Position numbers and translations under genes: made by a program. Under the pieces are notes generated by a model. That model ran no database searches. It saw only the letters and a program-made list of their open reading frames with translations, and was not told the DNA's origin. Below, piece after piece: positions 43,849 to 53,090 of a stretch of 64,000 bases of DNA. The stretch spans positions 1 to 64,000 of the forward strand of contig QQUE01000001.1 of the NCBI GenBank assembly GCA_008501765.1, in the 5' to 3' direction. Source of the DNA: Calditrichota bacterium. Its GTDB lineage: Bacteria; Zhuqueibacterota; Zhuqueibacteria; Zhuqueibacterales; Geothermadaptataceae. The first letter of the stretch is position 1. Each line of letters opens with the position of its first letter.

Positions 43849-44253
43849 AATCTTGCCCTCGTTCGATTTATTTAATTTGAGAAAGGAAGCGGTTTGAGAT
43901 TTTGATCGCGCTAATATAAATAAGAAGAGCCAGTCGTAAAAGGAAAAAATGGGGTTGTGCGGTACGGTTCTCGTCGTTACATTAAATTGAAGTAAATCCA
44001 ATTCAATTTTAACTGAAATTAAACCGGCGGTGCAAAATAGAATTTTCCATGAGATATCTGTCTGTTCTGCATTTTGCGTCACCCCGGATTGCGTTGTTGG
44101 CAATTCCGGGGTCTCCCTGAGTCTTAATTTGACGTCGGTAGATCCCGGTATTTCACTCTGTGAAAACCGGGATGACCTGATCAATAATCTTTGATCAATT
44201 TAGTTAGACCACGTTATTTTGCCCGGCTAAATTTAAATTTACGAAAAAGAAGA
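43849..44253. other. divergent intergenic region with REP-like repeat
   Basis: It separates ftcD and the TrmB-like gene and is largely filled by the two-hairpin repeat at 44082-44176. Promoters for both genes must lie here but are not evident. Confidence 0.45.
44082..44176. repeat. REP-like dispersed repeat, copy B (two hairpins)
   Basis: Hairpin 1 pairs ACCCCGGATTG (44082-44092) with CAATTCCGGGGT (44102-44113). Hairpin 2 pairs ATCCCGGTATTTCAC with GTGAAAACCGGGAT. Positions 44107-44176 match 29991-30060 at about 80%. The twin-hairpin design is like BIME-type repeats. Confidence 0.75.
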
Positions 44254-44928
44254 ATGAAGCCAGCCAGGAGCCGAGAGATAATCTCAAATCAAATCGGGGT
44301 GCATGAAAAATTGTTCGCGACCTTGGATAAACATTTGCAGAATGTCTATCAGAAGCCGGTGGCTCGCTACAATCTGCATGCATTTACGCAGGCAGCAGAA
44401 CTTGTAGAAGCAGCCGGAAAACCGCTTATTTTCGATTCGGGATGCGGGACAGGGGAGAGTACGCGCTTTCTGGCAAAAAAATATCCGTCGCACTTCGTTC
44501 TTGGCATCGATAAATCACAATTACGGATAGAAAAAGCACTGGCCGACGAAACCGATAGCGGCGAAAACATTGCCTTTGTTCGTGCTGACATTTTTGATTT
44601 CTGGCGACAGGCGCTCGCCGCTTCCTGGCAAGTGGACAAACACTATCTGCTTTATCCCAATCCCTGGCCGAAGAAAAAATATTTGCAACGCCGCTACCAC
44701 GGGCATCCTGTATTTCCGGTTTTGCTGAAACTGGGCAGTTATTTTGAGATACGCAGCAATTGGGAGATTTATTTGCAGGAATTCGCAGCGGCAGTGAAAT
44801 ATGTTTGTGGTGTTGAAGCTGCGATCAATGGTTTTCATCCGGTTCACTATTTGACAAACTTTGAAAAAAAATATCATTCCAGCGGCCACACATTATATAA
44901 AAGTTGTTTTTCTATTCATAAAGATTAA
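44254..44928 (+). CDS. TrmB-like SAM-dependent methyltransferase
   Basis: From the ATG at 44254 the product is 224 residues. The SAM motif IFDSGCGTGESTRFLA, the acidic VLGIDKS strand and the LLYPNPWPKKKYLQRRYHGHPVFP segment are the hallmarks of tRNA (guanine-N7)-methyltransferase-related proteins. The PNPWPKK motif is shared with TrmB, but the spacing and C-terminus belong to a shorter side branch whose tRNA activity is untested. An upstream TTG at 44191 lies in the REP repeat and is rejected. Confidence 0.82.
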   Translation: MKPARSREIISNQIGVHEKLFATLDKHLQNVYQKPVARYNLHAFTQAAELVEAAGKPLIFDSGCGTGESTRFLAKKYPSHFVLGIDKSQLRIEKALADETDSGENIAFVRADIFDFWRQALAASWQVDKHYLLYPNPWPKKKYLQRRYHGHPVFPVLLKLGSYFEIRSNWEIYLQEFAAAVKYVCGVEAAINGFHPVHYLTNFEKKYHSSGHTLYKSCFSIHKD

Positions 44929-45121
44929 GTCCTTGTCGCATCGCACCCTCACAATTTGACTTTTGCAATAATCCACCGATACCATAAAAGGTATGTTTAT
45001 TTGAGTCTGTTATTCGAATTTAACATTCAAACAGAATTATTTTGCGGGAACTAAATCGATAATACAAATCAACAAGGGCGTGTTTTTTCGCAATTATTTT
45101 ACATTTTTCAGGAGCACCCTC

Positions 45122-45535
45122 ATGCCGGATTCCAACGACCAAAGAAAGTTTACTCGCGTTCATATTCAGGTGGAAGTCGAAACTGAAGAAGGATGTGTCC
45201 AGCGGATGCATGGTGAGACCAATGATTTAAGTTTAGGCGGATTTTTTGTCGAGACAGCGGATGAGATGGAAGTAGGTTATGAGGGAAGAATGGAAATTCT
45301 GCTCGATGGTGGGCTTGACGTCGTACCGATTGAAATTCAAGGTAAAGTTGTTCGCGCCTGCGATGACGGCTACGGGATAGAAATTGTGAAGGTTTACGGT
45401 GTTGACAGCTTCAGTCATTTGCGAAATCTTGTGATTTACAACGCGCCGGATGTGCAAAAAGTTCAATCTGAATTTGAGTTTTATGCTGGATTAAAACCCA
45501 TTGATACGCACGGTCAAATCACGGTCATTGATTAA
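45122..45535 (+). CDS. PilZ domain protein
   Basis: From the ATG at 45122 (CAGGAGC upstream) the product is 137 residues. The c-di-GMP-binding signatures of PilZ are visible: RKFTR near residue 7 (RxxxR) and NDLSLGGFFV (D/N-x-S-x-x-G). Binding of c-di-GMP is therefore expected, and the protein would act as an effector for motility or envelope behaviour. It is the gene preceding the HD and NtrC genes on the same strand, with a gap of about 280 bp. Confidence 0.88.
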   Translation: MPDSNDQRKFTRVHIQVEVETEEGCVQRMHGETNDLSLGGFFVETADEMEVGYEGRMEILLDGGLDVVPIEIQGKVVRACDDGYGIEIVKVYGVDSFSHLRNLVIYNAPDVQKVQSEFEFYAGLKPIDTHGQITVID

Positions 45536-45813
45536 TATTTATCTGCGTGTTGTTTTGCAGTTTCTAATATTCGCGGGCATTATTTGCATTAAAATTCGTA
45601 TGATCAGATCAACAGATTTAATTCAGATCGCACTTGCAAAATTCAATTTACCCACCTAAATTAAACTTTTCTCAAAGCAAATAATCCAAGAATTACATTT
45701 CCTCTCATCATCAATGTATAAAACCGGGTTTTTTTATCGAACCGCTGCACATTATTTCGCACTTCTATCCGGCAAACTCCGAGGTTTATAACATCCTGGT
45801 AACGCATGGCCAC

Positions 45814-46287
45814 ATGGTTGCAGAGAAATCGCGGCAAGTTGCTCTGCGGCTGCCAGAGTTGCAGCCGGATTTCGATTTTATTTTTGAATCAGCGATGCTG
45901 CACGATATCGGTATGATCCACACGCACGCCCCCGGAATTGGTTGTACAGGAAAAGAACCCTATATCAAACATGGAATTTTGGGGCGGCAAATGCTCGAAA
46001 AAGAAGGATGGCCGCAGCATGCATTGGTGTGTGAGCGGCATATCGGAACGGGTTTGACAAAGGAAATTATTCTCCGGCATGGGTTGCCTTTGCCAGCGAG
46101 AGACATGCGGCCCCAATCCCTGGAAGAAAAAATCATTTGCTTTGCCGATAAATTTTATTCGAAAAACAGAAATTATCTTGAAAAAGAAAAATCGGTGGAT
46201 CAAATTGTTCACAGCCTTAAAAAACACGGGCAGGAAGTGGCTGAACAGTTCCAAATATGGTTGCGGGAGTTTAAAGAAATTGAGTAG
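45814..46287 (+). CDS. HD domain protein, 5' end uncertain (apparent frameshift)
   Basis: The ATG at 45814 gives 157 residues with the metal-binding motif AMLHDIGMIHTHAP (HD) and a later CERHIGTG histidine. The family resemblance clearly continues upstream in the same frame (FIEPLHIISHFYPANSEVYNILVTHG from about 45733), where the first conserved His lies in VTHGHMVAEKS, but no start codon opens that frame. An ATG at 45714 (MYKTGFF) joins it if one T of the T7 run at 45729-45735 is skipped. The enzyme is probably a small-molecule phosphohydrolase. It lies 29 nt before the NtrC gene. Confidence 0.85.
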   Translation: MVAEKSRQVALRLPELQPDFDFIFESAMLHDIGMIHTHAPGIGCTGKEPYIKHGILGRQMLEKEGWPQHALVCERHIGTGLTKEIILRHGLPLPARDMRPQSLEEKIICFADKFYSKNRNYLEKEKSVDQIVHSLKKHGQEVAEQFQIWLREFKEIE

Positions 46288-46316
46288 AAATATATCCATG
46301 ACACGAGGTTTTTTAC

Positions 46317-47663
46317 ATGCAAAATGATTCGATTCTAATTGTTGATGATGAACGGAAAATGGCCGTCGTTTTGGAAGCGGCCTTTAATGAAGATGGCTAT
46401 GCGGTTGAAATTGCCGGTGGCGGGGAGGATGCCCTGGCAAAATTCCGGCAAAATCCCGTGCCACTGGTGATCACCGATTTGAAAATGCCAGATATTTCCG
46501 GAATTGAATTGCTCTCAAAAATTAAAAAGTTAAGCCCGGAAACGGAAGTTATTTTGATGACAGCCTATGCCACAGCGCAAACGGCGGTGGAAGCCATGAA
46601 ACGCGGCGCCTTCGATTATGTCATCAAACCTTTTTCCCTTGATGAATTAAAAACCAAAGCCTCGCATGTTTTCGAGAAAAAACGGCTGGAAAATAAAACC
46701 CGCGAACTCGAAATTGAGCTGAAACAACGGGGCTCGTTAGAAAATATGATCGGTCACAGCGGCGCCATTCAAACCGTCTATAAAATGATTCAGAAAGTGG
46801 CGCCAAAGGATGCAACGGTTCTGGTTTTGGGCGAAAGCGGCACCGGAAAAGAGCTGGTGGCGCGCGCAATTCACAATTTGAGCCCACGCAAAGATGCACC
46901 ATTTATTGCGATAAATTGTGCTGCCTTCCCGGAAAACTTGCTCGAAAGCGAGCTTTTTGGATTTGAAAAAGGAGCTTTTACCGGGGCGGACAGACGTAAA
47001 CTCGGGCATTTTGAAACAGCAGGGGAAGGCACTATATTTCTTGATGAAATTGGCGAAGTTTCCCCGACGATGCAGGTCAAACTCCTGCGTGTTTTACAGG
47101 GGCGGCAAATTATGCGACTTGGGGGCACAGAATCCATTGCAATGAAGGGGCGAATTCTGACGGCAACCAATCGGAACCTCGATGAAATGATCAAAGATGG
47201 CTCATTCCGGGAAGATTTATATTATCGCATTAATGTTTTTCCAATCGTGGTTCCGCCTTTGCGAAAACGAGCTGAAGACGTGCCTGATTTGGTCAGTCAT
47301 TTCCTGGAAAAATATGGCGAAAATTCTCAGATGAAAAACGAAGCTCTGCAAAAATTGCAGCGATACGACTGGCCCGGAAATGTCCGTGAACTGGAAAATG
47401 TGATCGAGCGCAGTTTAATCATGGCGGGCAATGAACCGATTACCATCAGTGATTTGCCACCATATTTACAGGAAGAGCGGGAAACACCCACTTTATTTGA
47501 TATCCCGGAGGGCGGAATTATTTTGGAGGATCTGGAGAAAAAACTTATTCAGAGTGCGATCGATAAAGCCGAAGGAAACAAAAGCCGTGCGGCACAATTA
47601 CTTGGAATCACCCGGCGAAAGCTCTATTCGATGATGGAAAGGTTTGGCGGCTTTACGGAGTAG
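46317..47663 (+). CDS. sigma-54-dependent response regulator (NtrC family)
   Basis: This 448-residue activator has three domains. The receiver carries the phospho-acceptor D54 in VITDLKMPD. The AAA+ ATPase has Walker A GESGTGKE at 172-179 and the sigma-54-contacting GAFTGA loop at 219-224. The C-terminal Fis-type helix-turn-helix reads NKSRAAQLLGITRRKLYSMM. It needs RpoN holoenzyme. No histidine kinase gene is adjacent, so its signal is unknown; the HD protein is co-transcribed just upstream. A consensus sigma-54 promoter lies about 200 bp downstream, in front of the envelope operon. Confidence 0.95.
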   Translation: MQNDSILIVDDERKMAVVLEAAFNEDGYAVEIAGGGEDALAKFRQNPVPLVITDLKMPDISGIELLSKIKKLSPETEVILMTAYATAQTAVEAMKRGAFDYVIKPFSLDELKTKASHVFEKKRLENKTRELEIELKQRGSLENMIGHSGAIQTVYKMIQKVAPKDATVLVLGESGTGKELVARAIHNLSPRKDAPFIAINCAAFPENLLESELFGFEKGAFTGADRRKLGHFETAGEGTIFLDEIGEVSPTMQVKLLRVLQGRQIMRLGGTESIAMKGRILTATNRNLDEMIKDGSFREDLYYRINVFPIVVPPLRKRAEDVPDLVSHFLEKYGENSQMKNEALQKLQRYDWPGNVRELENVIERSLIMAGNEPITISDLPPYLQEERETPTLFDIPEGGIILEDLEKKLIQSAIDKAEGNKSRAAQLLGITRRKLYSMMERFGGFTE

Positions 47664-47720
47664 CGGCTTACTCGATTAAAATTTGAAAAATCTGCCAAAA
47701 TATTAAAACATAGCAGCAGG

Positions 47721-47764
47721 TGTCCCTGTGAGTACAAGTAATTCTGTACTGGCAGGGACACTTT
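47721..47764 (+). terminator. terminator after the NtrC-type gene
   Basis: TGTCCCTG (47721-47728) pairs with CAGGGACA (47753-47760), and the inner AGTACA/TGTACT arms extend the stem around an 8-nt loop. CTTTTCG follows. It separates the regulator from the downstream operon. Confidence 0.85.
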
Positions 47765-47858
47765 TCGTTAAATATCCGGGATTTCTGAAAAACTGAATTT
47801 TCTATATGTCCTTTGTTTCCAGTATTTTATGTTAATTTTATATTCGTATGCATGCTTT

Positions 47859-47874
47859 TGGCACTCTGGTTGCT
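47859..47874 (+). promoter_or_regulatory. consensus sigma-54 (RpoN) promoter
   Basis: TGGCAC (47859-47864), five bases, then TTGCT (47870-47874) match the -24/-12 consensus, with GG and GC exactly 10 nt apart. Transcription should start near 47885, about 115 nt before the first gene. The NtrC-type gene just upstream is the obvious candidate activator. Confidence 0.85.
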
Positions 47875-47998
47875 AAATTGCAAGCGACTTTCGGTGGAGT
47901 GCATTTAAAAATTATGACCTATGGTAGTTTAAAAAAAAATGAAGATGAATAAAAACTCAGATTCCAGGCAGAACATCCATATGCCGAAGGGATTAATT

Positions 47999-49510
47999 AT
48001 GATCTCATTAAAAAGTAAAGCATATGCTCTTCTCGTATTATTTTTTCTGTTTGCCGCAAGTGGGCAAAATCTGTTGGGACAAACTCGCAGCGTTTCCAAT
48101 CAACGCCTTTTGCAAGAATTCAATCTGCTGAAGCAGAAAATAGAAACGGCGAAACAGCTCCTTTCTGATTATTCCGATCAAAGAATTATTTCTTTAATCC
48201 AGACGGCTGACCAAAAGCGGGCTGAAGCGCAAAAATTCTGGAATGAAAAACAATTTGTCAAAGCCTGGACTGCCGTACAAGTTGGCTTGAAAAACATTAA
48301 TGCTGCTTTGGTTTTTCTACTTCGTGAACCATTGCAACTTCAAGAAAAACAATTGGCTGTGTTGTTGCAGCGAATTGAGCAATTTCCCGATAAAACTCGT
48401 TTGAAAGATGCCGAAATTTTGTACCGGCAGGCGAAGGAAAAAGAAACGCTGGCCAAACGCGCTGTCGGAAGCGGGGATTACGCGAAAGCTATCGAACTTT
48501 ACCGCCTCGGCATTTCGCTGGCGAATAAAGCGTTAACCACCTTTGACAAAAACCAGATTCTGCTTGTTGAACAGTCCCGATTTTTAGAAACTGCGTCTCG
48601 TGTTCGCGAGGCAATCGATGCTTCAAACAATAGTTCCGCCCGACGGGTGTACGAGCAGGCAATCAAACAAGGAAAAAATGCGGCAAATGCTTATCGAAAT
48701 GGACAAACGGCTGCCGCTGCCGGATTGTACACCGAAGGAATGAAATTGTTGCTCCGCGCTTTTGATCTCGCCTCCGTCGGGACAAAAGTGAATGACCATG
48801 ACCTGCGTGTTGAATTGACGGCTGTTAACGACCTTTTGCAGAATGCACAAAATACATTTGGTGACCGGTCTGCACGCGGTGTTAAAATTATGCTCAACCG
48901 TGCGCAAAAAAGTGCATTAAAAGCCGAGGCTGCTCTTGAGAGAGGGGATTATCAGATTGCGAAAGCACAGTTAAAGTTTGCCCGTGGAATCATAAATAAA
49001 TTATACCGCCAGGCAGCCGGGCAAACAGTGCGCGGCGATGAGCGGGCTGTTTCCGAATTGCAGCGCTTGAGGGCAGAAATTGAAGAAGTTTCCATGCGAT
49101 TAGGTTCCACCGGCTCACCCGAAACAAAAGAATTTATGCACTATGCACGTGTAGGCGCGAATCGAGCCCAACGTGCTATTGATAACGGGCGTTATAATTT
49201 GGCACTCAACCGTATTTTGGTTGCACAAAGATTTTTGGCGAAGGCCGAATACGATACCCAAGCCCAGAAAAACACAATATCGGAGCAGATGGCTGCCGCA
49301 CAAATCGCCCTTTTAGAACAAGCGTTGCAGCAATCTGAAATCTCTGAATCAAATGACCAATTCGTAAAATCATTGCTCAACGAAGCCAATCGAATGAAAG
49401 TGCAAGCGAACCAGCGGCTGTCTGATCAACAGTATGCCCTTGCATTTGAACTGGCAGATATTGGGCTTGTTCTCATTAATAAAGCGTTACGCGCGGCGCA
49501 AAATCAATAA
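47999..49510 (+). CDS. exported alpha-helical repeat protein, hypothetical
   Basis: From the ATG at 47999 (GAAGG upstream) the product is 503 residues. The signal peptide is AYALLVLFFLFAASGQNLLGQ. The rest is almost entirely helical, with recurring segments of the form A-x-x-x-x-x-G-x-Y-x-x-A (SGDYAKAIELYRLGISLANKA, RGDYQIAKAQLKFARGI, NGRYNLALNRILVAQRFL), like TPR/Sel1-type helical repeats. Its role is probably periplasmic scaffolding. It is the first gene behind the sigma-54 promoter. Confidence 0.8.
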   Translation: MISLKSKAYALLVLFFLFAASGQNLLGQTRSVSNQRLLQEFNLLKQKIETAKQLLSDYSDQRIISLIQTADQKRAEAQKFWNEKQFVKAWTAVQVGLKNINAALVFLLREPLQLQEKQLAVLLQRIEQFPDKTRLKDAEILYRQAKEKETLAKRAVGSGDYAKAIELYRLGISLANKALTTFDKNQILLVEQSRFLETASRVREAIDASNNSSARRVYEQAIKQGKNAANAYRNGQTAAAAGLYTEGMKLLLRAFDLASVGTKVNDHDLRVELTAVNDLLQNAQNTFGDRSARGVKIMLNRAQKSALKAEAALERGDYQIAKAQLKFARGIINKLYRQAAGQTVRGDERAVSELQRLRAEIEEVSMRLGSTGSPETKEFMHYARVGANRAQRAIDNGRYNLALNRILVAQRFLAKAEYDTQAQKNTISEQMAAAQIALLEQALQQSEISESNDQFVKSLLNEANRMKVQANQRLSDQQYALAFELADIGLVLINKALRAAQNQ

Positions 49511-49647
49511 CGATAAGGAGGTCGACGACAAACAGATTTTTTCATGGAATTGAACCGGACCATCGCGTTCGAATCGAATCACAAGGATAACGATTCTTGC
49601 ACTTGCATCTCAAGGTGTCACATCAATAATATTTTAAGGAGAAAATC

Positions 49648-52600
49648 ATGAAAATGGGAAGTCGATTTATACTAATTAGTTTGATTTTGATGCTTTACTC
49701 GGGCATTGTTTTGGCCCAGGATTTTTCACTATCTGTCACGGTCACGCCGCAAAAAGCTGTGATTGAACCGGGGGCTGGATTGCAATTTGAGGCCCACCTT
49801 TTTACCGCAAATGGAAATTCAGTGAATGATTTCGATGATTTTACCTGGCGCGTAAAGCCCGATTCTCTCGCAAAAATCAACCAGGATGGCTACCTGCAAG
49901 CCGGCAGGGAGCCGGGAATGGTCGTAGTCATTGCAACGATGAAACGCGGCGGCATCCTTTATTACGGTGAGGCAAAAGTTGAAATTGGCAAACCGCAGCC
50001 TCCACGAATTAAAGTCTTAGTCACTCCGTTAAATGCCTATGTGCAGCCGGATAGCACGAAGAAATTTCACGTTGTTGCTGTTGATGCAAACAACCGGAAT
50101 TTTAAAATTGAACACATTCGCTGGCAAGTGAATCCGGCCGGTCTGGGTAAAATTAGCCAGGATGGCCTGTTTAAAGCCGGTTCGAGAACCGGACAGGGGC
50201 AGGTTGTTGCGCTGGTCGATATCGGTGGAGCGGTTTATCGCGGTCATTCGGAAGTTACGGTCACTTTGCCGCCAACAGGCAGCATTGCGGGAAATGTAAC
50301 AGACGATTTGAGTGGTGCTGCATTGGCAAATGCCCAAATTGTGGTTCATCGTCTGGGGCACATCCATTGGATGAAAGCGGCGATGACTGATGAAAATGGC
50401 GATTATGTGGTTGAAAAACTCATCCCCGGGCTTTATGTCGTGAAAGCCAATGCCCGTGATTATTTGCCTGAATTTTACGAGAACGCCAGTCATCTCGCCG
50501 AGGCACTTCCGGTGCAGGTTGATGAAAATTCGGCCGTTTCCCCTATAGATTTTCAGCTTGGACACGGAGCGACGATTAATGGCGCCGTTCTTTCTGACGA
50601 CTCGACAACTGTTCTCCCGGGTTCATTGATTGCAGCCATCCGCAAAACGACCAATACGAAAAGATTTGCTGTGGCCGATTCAATTGGCGAATACAGTTTG
50701 CGCTCGCTGCCTCAGGGTGCGTACGCTGTGCTCGCAACTTCGAGTGGTTATTATCCCGAATATTTTGATGACGCCCAAAATTTGGTTGACGCAACATTGC
50801 TCAGCATCAACCCACCGGATACAACAAACGGCATCGATTTTTATCTGGCCACCGCAACAGCAATCAGCGGTGAAGTTTTGGCGGCAGAAGATGGCAGCCC
50901 GCTCCCCGGAGCAGCTATCCAGATTTATCAAAAAATTTCGACCGATGCCCGTTGGAAGTATTTCCGCAGCACATTTACCGACCGTGAGGGAAAATACATC
51001 GTTGGACTGCCGGCTGGTGTTTATTTTGTGCGCGCCAATGCCCGTGGATTTAGTGGCGAATATTTTGACGATACGCCAAATGCTGCTGAGGCAACGGAGG
51101 TCGTTGTCATCGAAAATCAACACACGACGGATGTCAGCTTTAAATTAGCTCGATTGGGAACGATCGCTGGATTTGTCTTTGATGCTGACAACAAAGAACC
51201 TGTTGCTGAAGCCGTAGTCTCCGCATTTATGGAAATCAATCCACAAAATAGAGATGCGGTTTCAGCGTTCGACCGCCGGCATTTTAAGACCCAGGCAGAT
51301 TCAAGCGGGGCCTACCGGTTTGAAGCATTACCTGTGGGCAAATATTATGTCGAGGCAATCGCCAGAGGATACCTGGCCGAATTTTGGCAAGAAGTTCCTA
51401 CGTTAGCAGATGCCACACCGCTGCTCGTTGAAGTTGGAAATAATATCGAAGGTATCGATTTTACGCTCAGCCATGGTGCTGCGATTGCCGGAAATGTGTC
51501 TGACGCAGCCGATTCATCAGGTCTGGCAGGCGCTGCTGTCACAGTTTGGTCGCGAACCTCGGGTGTTAAGCGACATGTATTTGCCAATCGTGATGGCGAT
51601 TATAAAGTTAGTGGTTTGCCGGCAGGCGACTATTATGCCTACGCCAGCTTAAAAGGTTACGATGGTAAATTTTATGATGGCGTTGACGATTTTGCCAGCG
51701 CAACCATAATTTCATTGCCGGATAATGGAACGGCAGAGGGCATTGATTTCTATCTGCCGAAATTCGCGACACACCTTGGTACAATAGCCGGTGTGGTTAC
51801 CGAAGAAGCCGACTCATTGACGGACGCAGCACCGACACCAATTGCCGGGGCGTTTGTCATCGCCGTGCCTACCACGTCGGGTCCTGCTCATTTTGATGTC
51901 ACAGATCCATTTGGAAATTATCGCATAACACGGCTTTTAAAAGGCCGGTATATCGTATTTTCCTGGGCTCCGGGGCATGCAGGTGAATTTTTTGACAATG
52001 TACAAAACTGGCAGCAGGCGACACGAATTCCCATCGAAGAAAACTCTGAAATCGAAGGTATTAATTTTGCCCTGGCCGAAACAGATCGCGGTCCGTACCA
52101 TATTCGCGGACGCATTCACAGCGGTGAAGGCCAAAACAGGCGTCAAATTGCCAATGCCATCGTTTTTGCAATTGGTGCCAAAGGCATGGCTGCGGCTATT
52201 ACCGATGAAGATGGCCGTTTTGCTATCGGTGAATTGCCTGCCGGTGATTACAAAATTCGCGTCGAAGGAGCCGGAATTCAATCCAGTTATCTCGGTGGCA
52301 CAAACGAAACCGACGCCGAAACTGTGGCGCTGGAAAATGGAATCGCACTCGATATTGGTGACATGGCAGTTGAAGCTGCTGTGACCTCGGTAGGTAGCAC
52401 GGAAGAAGCGATACCTGCAGTTTTTGGACTTGAACAAAACTATCCAAATCCGTTCAATCCCGAAACGACGGTAAAATTTACTTTAGCCCAGAGTGACGAT
52501 GCGGTTGTCCAGATTTTTAATGTTCTCGGACAGCATGTCAGAACTTTAGTAGATGAAAAACTGGATGCAGGGACGCACACAATGCAATGGAACGGCGCTG

Positions 52601-52695
52601 ATAACTTTGGGAACAAAGTCGCAAGTGGAATTTATCTAATGCGACTCACTTCATCTGAACAATCCGCAACAATCCGAATGATTCTCCTGAAGTAA
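49648..52695 (+). CDS. large secreted multi-domain protein with carboxypeptidase-like repeats and T9SS-type C-terminus
   Basis: This 1015-residue protein has a signal peptide (LISLILMLYSGIVLAQ). Two Ig-like (Big2-type) domains (about 25-210) are followed by about seven carboxypeptidase-regulatory-like beta-sandwiches of roughly 100 residues each, starting GSIAGNVTDD, GATINGAVLSD and so on. Each ends with an EYFDDAQNLVDAT-type linker. The final 90 residues (FGLEQNYPNPFNPETTVKFTL ... GIYLMRLTS) are a sorting-type domain. It is a cell-surface or extracellular fibre-like protein; no catalytic motif is seen. AAGGAGA precedes the ATG. Confidence 0.9.
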   Translation: MKMGSRFILISLILMLYSGIVLAQDFSLSVTVTPQKAVIEPGAGLQFEAHLFTANGNSVNDFDDFTWRVKPDSLAKINQDGYLQAGREPGMVVVIATMKRGGILYYGEAKVEIGKPQPPRIKVLVTPLNAYVQPDSTKKFHVVAVDANNRNFKIEHIRWQVNPAGLGKISQDGLFKAGSRTGQGQVVALVDIGGAVYRGHSEVTVTLPPTGSIAGNVTDDLSGAALANAQIVVHRLGHIHWMKAAMTDENGDYVVEKLIPGLYVVKANARDYLPEFYENASHLAEALPVQVDENSAVSPIDFQLGHGATINGAVLSDDSTTVLPGSLIAAIRKTTNTKRFAVADSIGEYSLRSLPQGAYAVLATSSGYYPEYFDDAQNLVDATLLSINPPDTTNGIDFYLATATAISGEVLAAEDGSPLPGAAIQIYQKISTDARWKYFRSTFTDREGKYIVGLPAGVYFVRANARGFSGEYFDDTPNAAEATEVVVIENQHTTDVSFKLARLGTIAGFVFDADNKEPVAEAVVSAFMEINPQNRDAVSAFDRRHFKTQADSSGAYRFEALPVGKYYVEAIARGYLAEFWQEVPTLADATPLLVEVGNNIEGIDFTLSHGAAIAGNVSDAADSSGLAGAAVTVWSRTSGVKRHVFANRDGDYKVSGLPAGDYYAYASLKGYDGKFYDGVDDFASATIISLPDNGTAEGIDFYLPKFATHLGTIAGVVTEEADSLTDAAPTPIAGAFVIAVPTTSGPAHFDVTDPFGNYRITRLLKGRYIVFSWAPGHAGEFFDNVQNWQQATRIPIEENSEIEGINFALAETDRGPYHIRGRIHSGEGQNRRQIANAIVFAIGAKGMAAAITDEDGRFAIGELPAGDYKIRVEGAGIQSSYLGGTNETDAETVALENGIALDIGDMAVEAAVTSVGSTEEAIPAVFGLEQNYPNPFNPETTVKFTLAQSDDAVVQIFNVLGQHVRTLVDEKLDAGTHTMQWNGADNFGNKVASGIYLMRLTSSEQSATIRMILLK

Positions 52696-52702
52696 CTGAA
52701 TT

Positions 52703-52728
52703 GAAGCAGGTGGTTCGCCGCCTGCTTC
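52703..52728 (+). terminator. stable UUCG-loop hairpin downstream of the large repeat protein
   Basis: GAAGCAGGTGG (52703-52713) pairs with CCGCCTGCTTC (52718-52728), one T-G wobble, around TTCG. No T-tract follows, so it is more likely an mRNA-stabilising or partial attenuator structure than a full terminator. Confidence 0.55.
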
Positions 52729-52783
52729 TAATCAGACAATAATTAACAGACGTATTCGTTTGAATTAATAAAATGGAGCAAGA

Positions 52784-53089
52784 GTGATACGTGCAATTGT
52801 TTTAAGTGCTTTAATGGTCATACTTGGAGGAACGGCTTTCATTGCCACAAGTTGTGCAGTGCGCACAGTTTATGTCCGCAAAGCACCGCCACCTCCAAGA
52901 AAAGAAATGAGACCGGCGCGCCCATCGGCGAAAGCAGTTTGGGTAACCGGATATTGGCTGTGGAACGGCAATGCCTACGTCTGGAATCGAGGTTATTGGG
53001 AAAAACGTCCAAAAGGGAGAGTGTGGATAGCAGGCCATTGGCGCAATACACCACGCGGTTATAAGTGGATTCCCGGGCACTGGAAATAA
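52784..53089 (+). CDS. YXWGXW repeat-containing lipoprotein
   Basis: This 101-residue protein starts at GTG with TGGAG upstream. The lipid-attachment Cys is in FIATSCAV. The mature part contains four tryptophan turns (WVTGYW, WNRGYW, WIAGHW, WIPGHW), the mark of the YXWGXW family, of unknown function but usually exported. It is very basic. The next gene begins 1 nt after its stop. Confidence 0.88.
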   Translation: MIRAIVLSALMVILGGTAFIATSCAVRTVYVRKAPPPPRKEMRPARPSAKAVWVTGYWLWNGNAYVWNRGYWEKRPKGRVWIAGHWRNTPRGYKWIPGHWK

Positions 53090-53090
53090 T

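Noticed and set aside
43849-44184. N-terminal extension of FtcD
   Set aside because: It translates the REP-like repeat; family members begin at KKIIECVPNF, preceded here by a GTG and GAGGG.
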